Shown here: positions 37,824 to 48,283 of the stretch, one piece after another
How the letters are laid out: every line of letters begins with the position of its first letter
Numbering within the stretch: the first letter of the stretch is position 1
DNA from: Lingula anatina
Taxonomy: Eukaryota; Brachiopoda; Lingulata; Lingulida; Lingulidae
DNA: 64,000 nucleotides
Reading direction: 5' to 3'
Assembly: GCF_001039355.2 (NCBI RefSeq)
Contig: NW_019774092.1
Location: 486,184-550,183, forward strand
Translations under genes and position numbers: made by a program
The notes under the pieces: generated by a model
The model's input: only the letters and a program-made list of their open reading frames with translations
What the model was told of the DNA's origin: nothing
Databases searched by the model: none

Positions 37824-40800
37824 TAAGCTAATTATAACTTTTTGTCTCCACACGCACTTTTTCTTTCTATAAAATTAAATAAAGGTAGTTAGTTTAATTA
37901 TTTTTGTTTCTTGAAAATGTCTAGGTTCCTTTTATTTCAATTAGCCTGCATGTATACTAATTTGCTTATTTTGTAGCATTCTCTATGCTGATATCGTGAG
38001 TTTCACACGCCTGTCAGTGAATCTAACTCCGTCCGAACTGGTGATAGCTCTGAATGAACTCTTTGGAAGGTTTGATCAGCTTGCTAAGGTAAGGGATACG
38101 TGACAGTCGCTGTCTTTTTTATTTTTTATTATAGCTGTCAGATTTATATCGTATACACTGCGGGTAATGATGACGTAAGCGGTTTTATGAAGAACCCAAT
38201 GCATAGTTCTAGAAAAATACATCCCATGAGAGTTCCTTGTTAAAAATTTTGATAATTAAAAAATGTCATCATTTTGCGAATGAATCATGATATTTTGGAC
38301 GTGCGATAAAAGGTTCACCTAAGTGACGTACAGTGTACTATAAAGAATATTAGATGCCAGAAAGTGTTTCAGTACGTTTGCTACAGATCTTCACCAGTGT
38401 TTTGCCAATGCTATAGGTAATTTTCTTTGATGCGAAAGAAATACATGTACAATACGTTTAAGTAAAACACCAAATATCCTACTACTATCTTTTTTATATA
38501 CCCATGGTTTTTTCTTAGAGGCGTTGGTTATTTTTTAACACCAAAGTCTCAACTAACTGTATATTTACTAACTCGACGCTTTGATTTTCTAGGACAATCA
38601 TTGCTTACGTATCAAGATTCTTGGCGACTGTTATTATTGTGTTTCGGGCATGCCAGATCCTTCCCCAAATCACGCGAGAAACTGCGTGGTTATGGGACTA
38701 CAGATGATTGAGGTTATAAGGTTCGTGTTGATCCTGATTATGTTTTATTATTTATCGTATTCTTAGTTGATTACAGTTAAAATTATTTTTGTTAGTTTGT
38801 TAAATCAACCAACATTTTTTATTCATGTTGGCATATATGGCATTGGTAAACCATTAGATGACCTGCAAAATGTTTTTATTGTCCAATTTTAGAGAAATCC
38901 GTGAACAAACTGGAATCATGAGCTTGGACATGAGGATTGGTATTCACACTGGAACCGTCCTAAGCGGAGTGCTTGGACTCCGGAAGTGGCAGTATGACGT
39001 ATGGTCTGATGACGTCACAATTGCCAACATGATGGAAACGACAGGAAAGGCAGGGTAATAATTCAAGATGCAGTAAGAAGTGTGTTTTAAACAGAGATAC
39101 AAACACGCTGCATAGAAAGAAAGGCTTCGATAAACAACATACTGTAGATGTAGATTCATAACTGCAATGAATAAGAAACAAAATTTCCATCAACTCACTC
39201 ATGTTAGATTACATAATAGGAACCAGAAGCTAAGAAGTGTGCAGGACATTTATGAATGGTTCCGAAACGTTTAGTCGAAACAGGTTACCAATAGTAGCTA
39301 TAGAAAAATGCAGATACAAGATGTTTGTGTGTGTGTGTGTGTGGGGGGGGGGGGTAATTGGGTTCACAATGATCTGCTATGCACTAGGCAGTGGTGTAGA
39401 TACTCCCAGTAGTCTGATATAATCAGCAATGTGAATTTATCTCGGGTATGTTTGAACAAATCCACATATATATTTAACTGAGTCTCCCCTTTACACATAG
39501 GCAAACTTTTTTTTTGTTTCGTGGGCACGTGATTTATTTTGTTTCTCACCTCATTTCATATCGTAGAGCTGTCCACATATCGGAAACCACTTTGAGGGAA
39601 ATTCTACCCAGTGAGATACGATATCGTCCTGGGCCGGACTTCACATCGTCAGCCAAAGGCATTGAGAGGATGAAGACCTACTTTATATATCCAGACGAGG
39701 TAAGCAGATATTTAAGAAGAAAAGTTTGAGCTTACAAATGCACCAATGAACTATAACAGTCTGCAGAAGTAGTATAAATATGGCTCTCATATAAGGTCAC
39801 AAAAGAAAGCACATAGATTATGTATCACAACTACTGGTACATGTATGTCACAAGACAACCCTTGCAAAAGCGATAGATCTACTGCTTTTACCTCTCAAAT
39901 TCAATTATATCACTTCCGAGTTCCTAGTTCTGCTGGAAACTAGCTTGCATTATCAGCATAGATAAACCTATGTCCATAGGTACTGTATATTGTTTCGACA
40001 TATACTTATGTCTATGACCAGGAGTGTTTGCTTGGTAGAGTAAATCCACCGTCAGAACTATTAAAACCCATAAAGATGGCCAGTTACATGGATATCATCA
40101 ATAATAAATCTTCTCATTTTAAGCATCATCATGCTGACAAACCAGTGCAACATTATTATAATATCATAAATTAGAAGAAAGCTATTATATAACTAATGGT
40201 AATGCTGGTGACTTTATAAGTCCACAGGGATGGGCTGATATTTATATATATTCGTCACAGAAATAAATCTATTTAGCTAATACTCTACCATAATAGAATT
40301 TGTCATTTTAGACGCCCGCCTTGGTCACGCACTCCCCCCATTCACTCCACCGTCTCCGGAGCGTGAATCCCGGGCTGGAGCGACATCAGTCGGTGGTTGA
40401 CGTTCTTGCTGAATGGGGCGCCGAGAAACCTTTCGACAGCATATCCGACTTTATGCTGGCAAAAACACAACCCGTGAGTTGTTTACGCTTCTCTTTATCA
40501 TATTAAGTTTGTTTCGACGCTTGCTTCACGAAAATGTGGGTAGTCTTGTCGATGTTATTATCTGAATACGGCTTATTTTTCGTGAGATTTTGATAATATG
40601 ATTTAGAGGACTGTATTCAGATGTTTTAGTGCAGCGTTAAGGTAAGATTTGTTTTCGCTCGTGCAAGTGTTTCGTGAACCTGCCGAGTCAATGCATTTTA
40701 TTATCATCATTCATCTAGATTTTCCTTTCGTGACAAACCAATGCAGGGAGCATTACACGATATATGTAACATTCAAAAATTGTGAAACACATAAAGAATT

Positions 40801-43800
40801 TATATATATTATGTGTTTCACAATTCTTGAACCTAATCTTTTAGGCCCAGTACACAATCTGTGAAGGACTGACATCAGATCAAAAAGAAGTCAACGAAAG
40901 TCTGAAACGAGGCTTTCACCTGGAAGAGTCACTGGATTCTGGGGAGAAAAGGTACAGTTATCTGAGATAGTGTTTTTAGGACTGTCTAGAAAGATGTCAT
41001 GCAATATTAAAAACTGTGGCCAGCTAATTGAGTTTTCAAATAAAGAAGAGTTTATGAAAATTTGAAAAAAGCTACAAAGATACTCCTATTCCTACGTTTA
41101 TATTTTTTCATTCTAGAGATTTGGACGCAAAATCATACATAAACTCCGTCGCTCTGATGTTTCGAGATCCTAAAACAGAAGTGCAATACAGCCTTCAGCG
41201 AGACACGTTATTTAAATACAACGTGGGTTGTGCTTTTCTTATCTACATTGTGATTGGTGCCGTTCAGTTCATTGCCTTACCCAAGTGAGTGAAGGATTTT
41301 GGTTGGTCTGTACCTCGCAATCACGCAGTAGTCAACATTTTTTTTTTTTGCGACCAGTGTACAATGAATGTCAAGGAGAGAATTTTAGCTCGAGGGCAAA
41401 TATAATTCAGTGGAAAGAAATGTAAGGCAATTTGGATTCTTCTATCAGGGTAGATTTGCGAGCAACAAGGTTAAATGAGCAAATCCCTGGCAAAAATGGC
41501 AAACCTTAAATCAACCAATTTGTAAGGTCACAGAGCTTTTATAACTTGTTGACCTATCTAGTTTTCACTGAGTTTAGGCTTGTTATTCAATAATAAATCT
41601 AAGTTTAATGTAAAATATGTGTTTGAAAAAAAAAGAAAATCAAGTTTAGCTGTTTTGTGACCATGGGCGATTTATTTTTCTTTGCAGGAAAAACACTCTT
41701 TTCATAACGTTTGCTGGGGGGTCGATGTTTTTTCTGGTAGTTCTATTTTTCACAAAGCGAACAGTAAGTATATGGCGCCTATATTACCGAGTTTCTAATT
41801 GATTTGCTACTTCTGCCTGTCAGTTGAATCATTTTGATGTGATAAACAAACGAAACTGATAATCCAAGAAATGCCAAGGTTTAATTGAAATTATCTGAGA
41901 TACAGTTAGCATAAAAACGAGGCTGCCTGTACTTCGACGTGCCATACAAGCCTAGAAAACGCGCGAGAATCCTCGTAGGGTAGTCGTTAACTTGTCAGCG
42001 ATAAATATAAAGGTCAAACAGTTTAACTATTTGCGTCGAGAACGTCGTTTTAGAAATGTTGAATTGTAAGACAGGTACATGGTCTTTATCATTTCAGGAC
42101 CATGCAAGAAGTTGCTTTGACTTCATCATAAGAACCATCAAACGACCCAAACTAAAAGAGAAACAAAGACGACATGTGAATAAAATTCTTCGCACGATGA
42201 CTGCCGGCGTCTGTCTAGCCGTTATTTTTATATCGTGTTTTATAACTGTGGTAAGTTGCTTGTTGTCTGTGGTCGTTCATAAAAGCTGGGACAGCATGAA
42301 TCTGGGACAGTATCGAAAAAAGAACTACACTTAAGTCTAAACTTAAATCAAAACTAACTTCGTTCATTGTTCCCAAAGAATCTATAGGCCTACTTGAACT
42401 GATATGCCAAAAATTTTATAGTTATAGAACTAGTAACTTTAAAAAGGATAAAAACCACTAAGATTCGCGCACACACACGTGCTCGCTCGCCTATCTAACA
42501 ATTTAAGTTTTATGAGTCTAGAGGATTTCGCCTATTACTTAATAATGAATATAACATATCTTCAGTGATTTTTACCTTTAACAGTCAACAGGTTTAAGTG
42601 GAACCCATTTTTATTGATTCATCAAATTCTTTTTTTCTGCATCCAGATAGATTGCAAAGATTTTACGCAACAACCTTATGTAAATACCACGAGCTGCAGT
42701 TTGGTGGAAGAAGATTTTTGTCTGTTGGCAACGGTGAGATTTATTATTCGACTCAAAACTTGAAGAGCGAACTACAGGAATGTAACAATAAATACATTGT
42801 TCAGAGCTCGTTATATTGCATGTGCTATAAAAGGAAATGTCAATTTTGCCTTTAGCGTGTTCTGGGTATTGCGTTTTGGACTAATTCATTTCCCTCTACC
42901 TTTGCATCTGTACATGTAGCTGTGAAATATAAAACCGAGTTGGTTATCATGTTCAGCGTACTCCATTTATATAATTGGAGTTTTGGGACCAGAAAATCTA
43001 GTGATGCAGTCCTCGTTACGTGTCTATAAAATATAGGAGGCCTCGTCGTTAAGAAAAATTGGCCTCGTAATACCCAAACATTTAATTCTGATCAACTGGT
43101 GAATACCTTGTTCTCAGGACAATATAAATTTGATGAAACTAAACAGAGTACCTACATTTCGCTTGTTAAATTTTACTTTATTATCTACACCCTCCAGTAT
43201 TTTGTGTACACCCGAGCCTTTTATTTTAAAAACCACCCAAATACATTAGAATATTTCCATTAAGTGCATTAGGAATGCGGCAGGCTATAACCTTTAACAC
43301 TATTGTCTTATTTAAAATTTCAGTATTACGTCCACATGTGCATGCTGGCACTAATAGCCTGCAGCGTGTTCCTGAAGCTCTACTTCATGGTGAAAATCGG
43401 ATTCATGGTTCTTTGTCTGGTGCTGTACAACGTGCTATTCTACCAGCATAAATTTGTATTCACGACCTTCAGCACCGTCATGCAGTAAGTCATAGGTGTT
43501 TCCAAACTATACATGTACGAAATTCATGTGGAAGTGAGATGGGTTTGATGTCAGCTAAAAATTAGGTTTAGAATTCAGTAATAACGATTTTACCTTGAGA
43601 AGATATGATTAAGCACGTTTGCAGGGATGTATTTCTCTCCGCCAGGGGTCTCTGCAGTTTGTTACAAAACTGAATTGTGTAACAAATTGCAGAGACTCCT
43701 GGTGTGGCGTATGCCATTTTCGAGATCCAAATCCTATAAGAGACTGGGACTCCACCCAGGCGAGATTGCAATTGTACATTCAAAACAACTGATTAAGCGG

Positions 43801-46395
43801 GCTTTTCAGGTTATTCGAAAACTAATACTAATATGCAATTTGGAAAACTTCAGTAATACCTAAGGGTTAACAAACCAATAAAGAATGGAAATTAAATCTT
43901 TACGGAACAGACAGTAGCGTAGATTTAATTTTTTCAGCACTACTTTCGTCTGAGTATCATATGATGGTTTATTTCTGTTCTTTTCTAATGGCAATAAAAA
44001 CTGGATGAGGCAAAATATGAATTCTAATTCCTTGGGTTATTTGTAATCTAGGCAATTAGAAAGCTTCTATTATAATAATCGTACTTTTTGTTCCTCTTTT
44101 TTACAGTTTTACGTCAACTGCGAAATCTAATCATAATGTGTGGAGTACAGAAATACGAGGCAGCTTATATCTGGGCGTACTCCTGTTCACTTTGATAGTT
44201 CACGACAGACAGGTCTGTATATGCAAAAATATTATATTTACTGAATGTGATTTAGTTCTGTGAGTTTTGATACCTCGAATGGATAGTGACATGTTTTTGT
44301 ATTAAGGTCAGGAAGGGGCGCCCCTAGCAGAACTCTTAAGCTTCAAAAAGGAAACCAAAGCCCCATCCATACGGCCACTGTGAATGTTGCAAACCTTTTT
44401 GGCAATCAATTTTTAGACAAATTTTTATTATCACTTGTAATAATACTTGTAAAAATTTGTGTTATGCAAACAAAAAAATTTTCCCAGTTAGATGTGCATT
44501 TGGGTTGGTTTTTGTAAATGAGCTGTTTTCTTATATAATAATAATAATATTTCTATTGATAGTCTAAAATCCATAAAAATGTGTTCTGTAGACTTAACAA
44601 TTAAAATGCAAACTTCAAATGACCATTTTAAATTGAAAAGTAGTGGTATTAAAAGTAAAAAGAAAAATGCCCATTATAATGTATTTACAGATCGAAAAAA
44701 GTATGCGTTTGGACTTTCTGTGGAAGAAAAAAATCCGGGACGACAAGGAAGAGGTGGCGAAAAATGATCTGCTGAACTCGTTATTGCTGGAAAACATTCT
44801 CCCAAAACACGTGGCGGAGCACTTCATGCAACCTCACAGAACAAAAGAGGTTAGCGTGTTTTGATAGAGAAAACTTTTTCTTCAAAAACGTATTCGGTTC
44901 AGTCCTTGGGTCTTTTTTTATTTATATTTATTTATTTACTTTTTTTTTTTTTTTTTTGAGTGCAATTACTATTTTGTGCTATATGCCTTTACCTGGCTTT
45001 TGCGTATACAAAAGGAAGGTACCCCCGGCGGGAGTCGAACCCGCAATCTTCGGTTTAGGAGACCGACGCCTTCTCCATTAGGCCACAGGGGCTGACATCT
45101 GGGTGTGGTCAGCTCAACGTGAAAACCCGTAAATATTATCTGAAATAAAAGAAGACCCTATTCGAAATACTACTGTATTTACGATACAATTTCATCACCT
45201 GTCTTAAAGGCGAAGGTGGTGATATGTTACCAACAGGATACCTAATTTAAACAGCTCGGCACGAAAACCCATTAATATTACCTTAAATAAAAGAATTCCC
45301 TATTCCAAACGCTGCTGTCTTTACAACACAACTTCTTCACTTCTCTCAAAGGTGAAGGAGATGAAATGTAAGCAACAGGATACCTAATTTAAACGGTTAT
45401 CAATTAAGAGAATCGTATACTGAGAGTTCTATAATAAATGCTTTTGTATTTCTTTTATCATATTGAAGCTGTACCATAACGTCCACGAGTCTGTCTGTGT
45501 GATGTTCGCCTCCATACCTGACTACCACCAAGTGTTCTACGAGGAGACAGAGATTAACAATTACGGGATTGGCTGTCTGCGTTTGTTAAACGAAATAATT
45601 GCGGCATTTGATAAGGTAAACTCTTTGAGACAATTGTGCATTCGTTGTCTTGTGGTCAGAGTCCTCAGTCATGAAATCACAGTTATCACTTCGTTATTGA
45701 TGATTCCTTTACTTCCAACTCTCGCCTGCACCAATAATGATATTGGCTATTAATTGATATCACGTTGATCGTCATTAGAATGCAACGATTATGTCTAGAT
45801 TTGGCTTTCAGCTTTTTGGAGGATGCTAAGATTTGTATAGTTCCCGTGTTCTCTCGTGTACCAGTACTGGTGTCTCGTATCCATCGGAATACTATCATCC
45901 ACGCTTAGATTCAAACTGTTGTTATTTTTTCTTCAGTTTTGATTTATTTAAAGGATATAGGCCTACACTGCTTTTATATATCTCATTAAAACAATAGCTT
46001 AATTATTTTTAATACAGTATGTTCTTAACACATACATTTTTTGGCCGGGATATTGCGCAATGTAACGAGTGCATGCGAAAAATCCGAAAAAAAAAAAAAA
46101 GAAAAAGAAAAGAAAAAAAAAAACACGCAAACCGCGCTACATTCCTTGTCAAAATTTCCACCAAAATACAGTCTAGCTACCGATACCCAATGTGGTGGTT
46201 ATGTGTATTCTGTCGTCTTCCGCTCATATCCAATAACCATTAATCCATCTTCTAGCTCCTAAATCAGAAGCAGTTCATGGACGTGGAGAAAATCAAAACG
46301 ATAGGCAGCACGTACATGGCGGCAACGGGTCTGCGACCAGTGGAATACTTGGACAGTATGGCCCAGGTAATACCTTCTCTCTACCCGGAGTCCCG

Positions 46396-46435
<40 letters not shown>

Positions 46436-48049
46436 TCTAATGGAGTGTGGAAGACACCTGACAAATATTATCCCGAAGAAAGTGTGAGGTTACAAGTGAA
46501 AGTATATTCATTTAAAGCCTGGCTAGGCACAGATAGTACCTCCCCTCTACCAGCAGTCAGGTAATATAACCAAGGAGTTCCATCTGCTTAATATAACTGA
46601 AACGGAATGATTGAATGATGTGCGTGGTTAAATAGACAGATAGATGAGCGAAAAGAGTTGTTTTTAATGCACACTACTTTTGGTTCAATAGATAGATTCA
46701 AAAGACCGCAATGTGCTAGTGATGATGAAGTTCGTCTTCACGATGATGTGGAGACTGGAAGCAATCAGCCGTCACGCCATGTTCGACTACATGCTGAGGA
46801 TAGGTATGCTCTGCGGGGATTTTCAAGCAAAACACAGATATTTTCAAATTTGAATTTAATAATTTTAACATTCAGACTTTCTCCATTGGATGATTTCCCT
46901 TTCTGGATAAAATACCACACGTTAACCCGCGTTAATATCACGTATATTATGTTTAGATCTACTATAATAATATTTCTGAATAATGATGATGCTGTTTGGA
47001 GTAAAACGACGATAATATTTTCTTGTGACTCGCTGGCTTCTGAAAAAGATACTTATTAATATTGGGCTGATTTTTTAAATATTATTTGGCATAATGTATT
47101 ATAATCATTTTAGGCGTTGCACATGGGGGGCCAGTAATCGCAGGTGTTATTGGTGCCCAGAAACCTCAGTACGATATCTGGGGCGACACAGTGAACGTCG
47201 CCAGCCGCATGGAGAGTCAAGGACTCACGGGAAGTGTCGTGGTAAGTAACCGCAGAAATAACAACGATAAACGTGTCCTTGTGCTAGGATAGCCGTATTC
47301 TAGTTATGATAGACGAAAAAATAGAAGGAAGCTCTAAGATGAAAACGTCCCTTCTGAAGACATATTCCGACGCAAGGGTTATCGTTTTGCGGAACCGTTA
47401 GAATCAAATCAAAAAATATTTTATACAACCTTGTGAATCTAAACCTACATTACATCTATTTCTCAGACCCTTCCAAATCTGCATCTACTTTTCATTCAGT
47501 TAAAAAAATTAAATGTGCTTAAATCGTCGCTACTGCACTGGCGAATCTAAGGCTGTGTTAAGGGGGGGGTGCAAAATGATTTTTTGTTGCTTTATATAGG
47601 GCATGGAAATTATACTTATTTTTTCTTTTTTTCTTTTTTTTTCTTTTTTTTTTTGTTTTATCGTTCGTTATATTTTTTCGTTGGGGGGGGGGAGGGGGGT
47701 GATGAGTACTTGTCGAATCTGTACACCTCTGGAGCCGCCATTCCTGAAGTCAAACTGATCCGTGGGAGAAGCACTTGCTTAAAGCATGGAAGTATACTTC
47801 CATGCTTAAAGTAACTTTAGAGTAAAGTCAAAGGCTTTTTCCTGCATATCTTTTTAGGTTCCGAAAGAAACCGCTGACGTGCTGGAGCGAAACGGAGTGT
47901 CCTGCGCTTTCCACGCAACCAAAATAGTGAAAGGCAAAGGCCCTATGGACCTGTACATCGTGAACCCCTCTCCAGGCTGGAGGACAAGCTTCACCCGAGA
48001 AGACTCCACTAATGTCTCAATGCTCAGTGCTTCTTTGCCTAATTTGTAG
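27973..48049 (+). CDS. Transmembrane adenylate cyclase, AC2/4/7-like, 24 coding exons
   Basis: Class III cyclase converting ATP to cyclic AMP at the plasma membrane under G-protein control. Exons: 27973-28338, 29414-29554, 29873-30292, 30664-30813, 32040-32155, 37411-37533, 37977-38088, 38593-38720, 38893-39054, 39567-39699, 40312-40473, 40845-40951, 41117-41284, 41688-41763, 42098-42250, 42647-42733, 43324-43484, 44107-44212, 44691-44849, 45469-45615, 46256-46366, 46692-46803, 47114-47241, 47858-48049. All junctions are GT-AG and all phases agree, giving 1239 residues, a usual family length. The order is N-terminus, six membrane helices, C1, six helices, C2. The metal-binding Asp444 and Asp488 (44 apart) and C2 Lys1073, Asp1154, Asn1161 and Arg1165 are all present, so it should be active. 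[11 protein letters not shown] and [14 protein letters not shown] resemble the AC2/4/7 group. The start ATG has good context (aaATGG). A polyadenylation signal AATAAA is at 48067-48072. A 5' non-coding exon is possible. Confidence 0.93.
29414..30813 (+). CDS. Adenylate cyclase exons 2-4: first six-helix membrane block
   Basis: Three exons (29414-29554, 29873-30292, 30664-30813) encode residues 123-359. Exon 2 begins with the charged [20 protein letters not shown], which leads into helix 1. Exon 3 holds several hydrophobic helices (for example [18 protein letters not shown]) and a sequon NST in the first outer loop. Exon 4 finishes the block and enters the cytosolic linker with [10 protein letters not shown], the QKER element that precedes the C1 domain in these enzymes. 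The exons are present without residue change in copy A. Confidence 0.9.
29621..29669. promoter_or_regulatory. Triplet of CRE-like sites in cyclase intron 2 (copy B)
   Basis: TGACGTCA at 29621-29628 and 29662-29669, with TGATGTCA at 29641-29648 between them. The three octamers are unchanged from copy A although flanking bases differ slightly. Confidence 0.55.
32040..39699 (+). CDS. Adenylate cyclase exons 5-10: C1 catalytic domain
   Basis: Exons 32040-32155, 37411-37533, 37977-38088, 38593-38720, 38893-39054 and 39567-39699 encode residues 360-617. They include the dimerising helix before C1 ([20 protein letters not shown]), [13 protein letters not shown] with the first metal Asp, [16 protein letters not shown] with the second, [20 protein letters not shown] and [16 protein letters not shown]. 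These are the hallmark C1a motifs in the right order. Intron 5, about 5.3 kb, carries a MITE and the whole C1q gene on the opposite strand. Confidence 0.93.
32834..33448. mobile_element. 615-bp Tc1-derived MITE, copy B
   Basis: Same family, ends and TA flanks as the element at 20401-21002, in the equivalent intron position. Both copies therefore share this older insertion, unlike the element at 25649-27313. Confidence 0.85.
34675..36780 (-). CDS. Secreted C1q-domain protein with coiled coil
   Basis: Three exons on the minus strand: 36780-36475, 36237-35967 and 35078-34675, with consistent phases and 326 residues. Exon 1 starts [20 protein letters not shown], a signal peptide, followed by a Pro/Gly- and Cys-containing stretch. 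Exon 2 (residues 103-192) is a heptad-like coiled coil with many Leu, Gln, Lys and Glu. Exon 3 is a C1q globular domain, from [10 protein letters not shown] through AGDEVWLKL to [10 protein letters not shown]. There is no collagen-like repeat, so trimerisation presumably uses the coiled coil. Such C1q proteins act as secreted pattern-recognition or adhesion molecules in invertebrates (family knowledge), and the ligand is unknown. The gene is nested antisense within cyclase intron 5. Confidence 0.92.
36985..37370. repeat. Diverged direct repeat of sequence at 33835-34180
   Basis: Both stretches share, in the same order, a TGGATCTA block, a .ATAAGA block, CATCTT or TATCTTC followed by GATATTTTCGT, a GTGAA.AC block, ACAAATTAAAC, GTTGTT.C.ACG and AAAGATAATG. 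Similarity is patchy but colinear over about 350 bases. The two flank the C1q gene inside cyclase intron 5. It looks like an old duplication or an old dispersed element, unrelated in age to the n-joined duplications. Confidence 0.6.
37760..37824. repeat. (TTTA)n microsatellite in cyclase intron 6
   Basis: Tandem ATTT units between exon 6 and exon 7. Confidence 0.9.
40312..40951 (+). CDS. Adenylate cyclase exons 11-12: C1b regulatory linker
   Basis: Exons 40312-40473 and 40845-40951 encode residues 618-706, the cytosolic stretch between C1a and the second membrane block. Its [11 protein letters not shown] element resembles the VLAEWGA-type motif seen in related enzymes. The rest is hydrophilic and variable. 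A strong hairpin (40774-40829) lies just upstream of the exon 12 acceptor. Confidence 0.85.
40774..40829. repeat. 21-bp inverted repeat next to cyclase exon 12 acceptor
   Basis: Arms at 40774-40794 and 40809-40829 pair at 20 of 21 positions around a 14-nt AT-rich loop. The right arm ends 15 bases before exon 12, so the hairpin would cover the likely branch-point and pyrimidine-tract region in the pre-mRNA. Confidence 0.85.
41117..44212 (+). CDS. Adenylate cyclase exons 13-18: second six-helix membrane block
   Basis: Exons 41117-41284, 41688-41763, 42098-42250, 42647-42733, 43324-43484 and 44107-44212 encode residues 707-957. Helices alternate with short loops. Exon 16 ([20 protein letters not shown]...) is a Cys-rich hydrophilic outer loop with an NTT glycosylation sequon, as is usual between helices 9 and 10 in this family. 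Exon 18 ends the last helix with [16 protein letters not shown]. Confidence 0.9.
43642..43702. ncRNA. 25-bp hairpin, candidate small-RNA precursor or MITE remnant
   Basis: Arms at 43642-43666 and 43678-43702 form a 25-bp stem with an 11-nt loop. In the + strand transcript both imperfect positions are G-U wobbles, so the stem has no unpaired base. It lies in cyclase intron 17. A tight, fully paired 61-nt hairpin is compatible with a miRNA-like precursor but equally with a small palindromic repeat. No expression evidence is available. Confidence 0.35.
44691..48049 (+). CDS. Adenylate cyclase exons 19-24: C2 catalytic domain and C-terminus
   Basis: Exons 44691-44849, 45469-45615, 46256-46366, 46692-46803, 47114-47241 and 47858-48049 encode residues 958-1239. 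Motifs in order: [13 protein letters not shown] (post-helix linker), [48 protein letters not shown] with the ATP-binding Lys, [19 protein letters not shown] with the adenine-selecting Asp, and VNVASRM with the transition-state Asn and Arg. The short C-terminus ends LSASLPNL before TAG at 48047-48049. Confidence 0.93.
45020..45092 (-). tRNA. tRNA-Arg (anticodon CCU)
   Basis: On the minus strand the 73-nt sequence folds as a full cloverleaf. It has an acceptor stem starting GCCCCUG, a D arm with GGCCUAAUGGAGAAGGC, an anticodon stem UCGGU/ACCGA with loop CUCCUAA (anticodon CCU, reading AGG), and a T arm GCGGG-UUCGACU-CCCGC. The A and B box internal promoter sequences are intact. A T4 terminator on the minus strand (45010-45013) follows. 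No CCA is encoded and there is no intron. It is antisense within cyclase intron 19. Confidence 0.95.
45110..45394. repeat. Two-unit tandem repeat (~142 bp units) upstream of the tRNA
   Basis: Units at 45110-45251 and 45252-45394 share the order CAGCTC, GAAAACCC, TAATATTA/AAATATTA, AAATAAAAG, CCCTATTC, and the end CAACAGGATACCTAATTTAA. They lie directly 5' of the tRNA gene on its own strand. Confidence 0.8.
46398..46431. repeat. (GT)n microsatellite in cyclase intron 21
   Basis: A pure GT dinucleotide tract shortly after the exon 21 donor. Confidence 0.9.
47783..47806. repeat. Perfect 24-bp palindrome in cyclase intron 23
   Basis: AGCATGGAAGTA followed immediately by its exact inverse, with further near-symmetry outside. 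A spacer-free palindrome like this can form a cruciform or a tight RNA hairpin. It lies about 50 bases before the exon 24 acceptor. Confidence 0.85.
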
Positions 48050-48066
48050 ACAGTGAACACTTTGTA

Positions 48067-48072
48067 AATAAA
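48067..48072 (+). promoter_or_regulatory. Polyadenylation signal of the adenylate cyclase gene
   Basis: AATAAA 18 bases after the stop codon, implying a very short 3' UTR unless a more distal signal is used. Confidence 0.6.
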
Positions 48073-48244
48073 AGGTGTTTAAATTTCGCGTTCTGTATCA
48101 ATTTACTTGATCAGAAAACGAGTAGCAGCGAGGAAGTACTTTTTTATTTAGTTTCTCTCTCTCTCTCATCAAGTGGAGCAGATTTGTTAGCAGAATATGG
48201 AACAATTAAGCTCTGTTCTTGTTATTGTCTGATTGAGTTCATAT

Positions 48245-48283
<39 letters not shown>

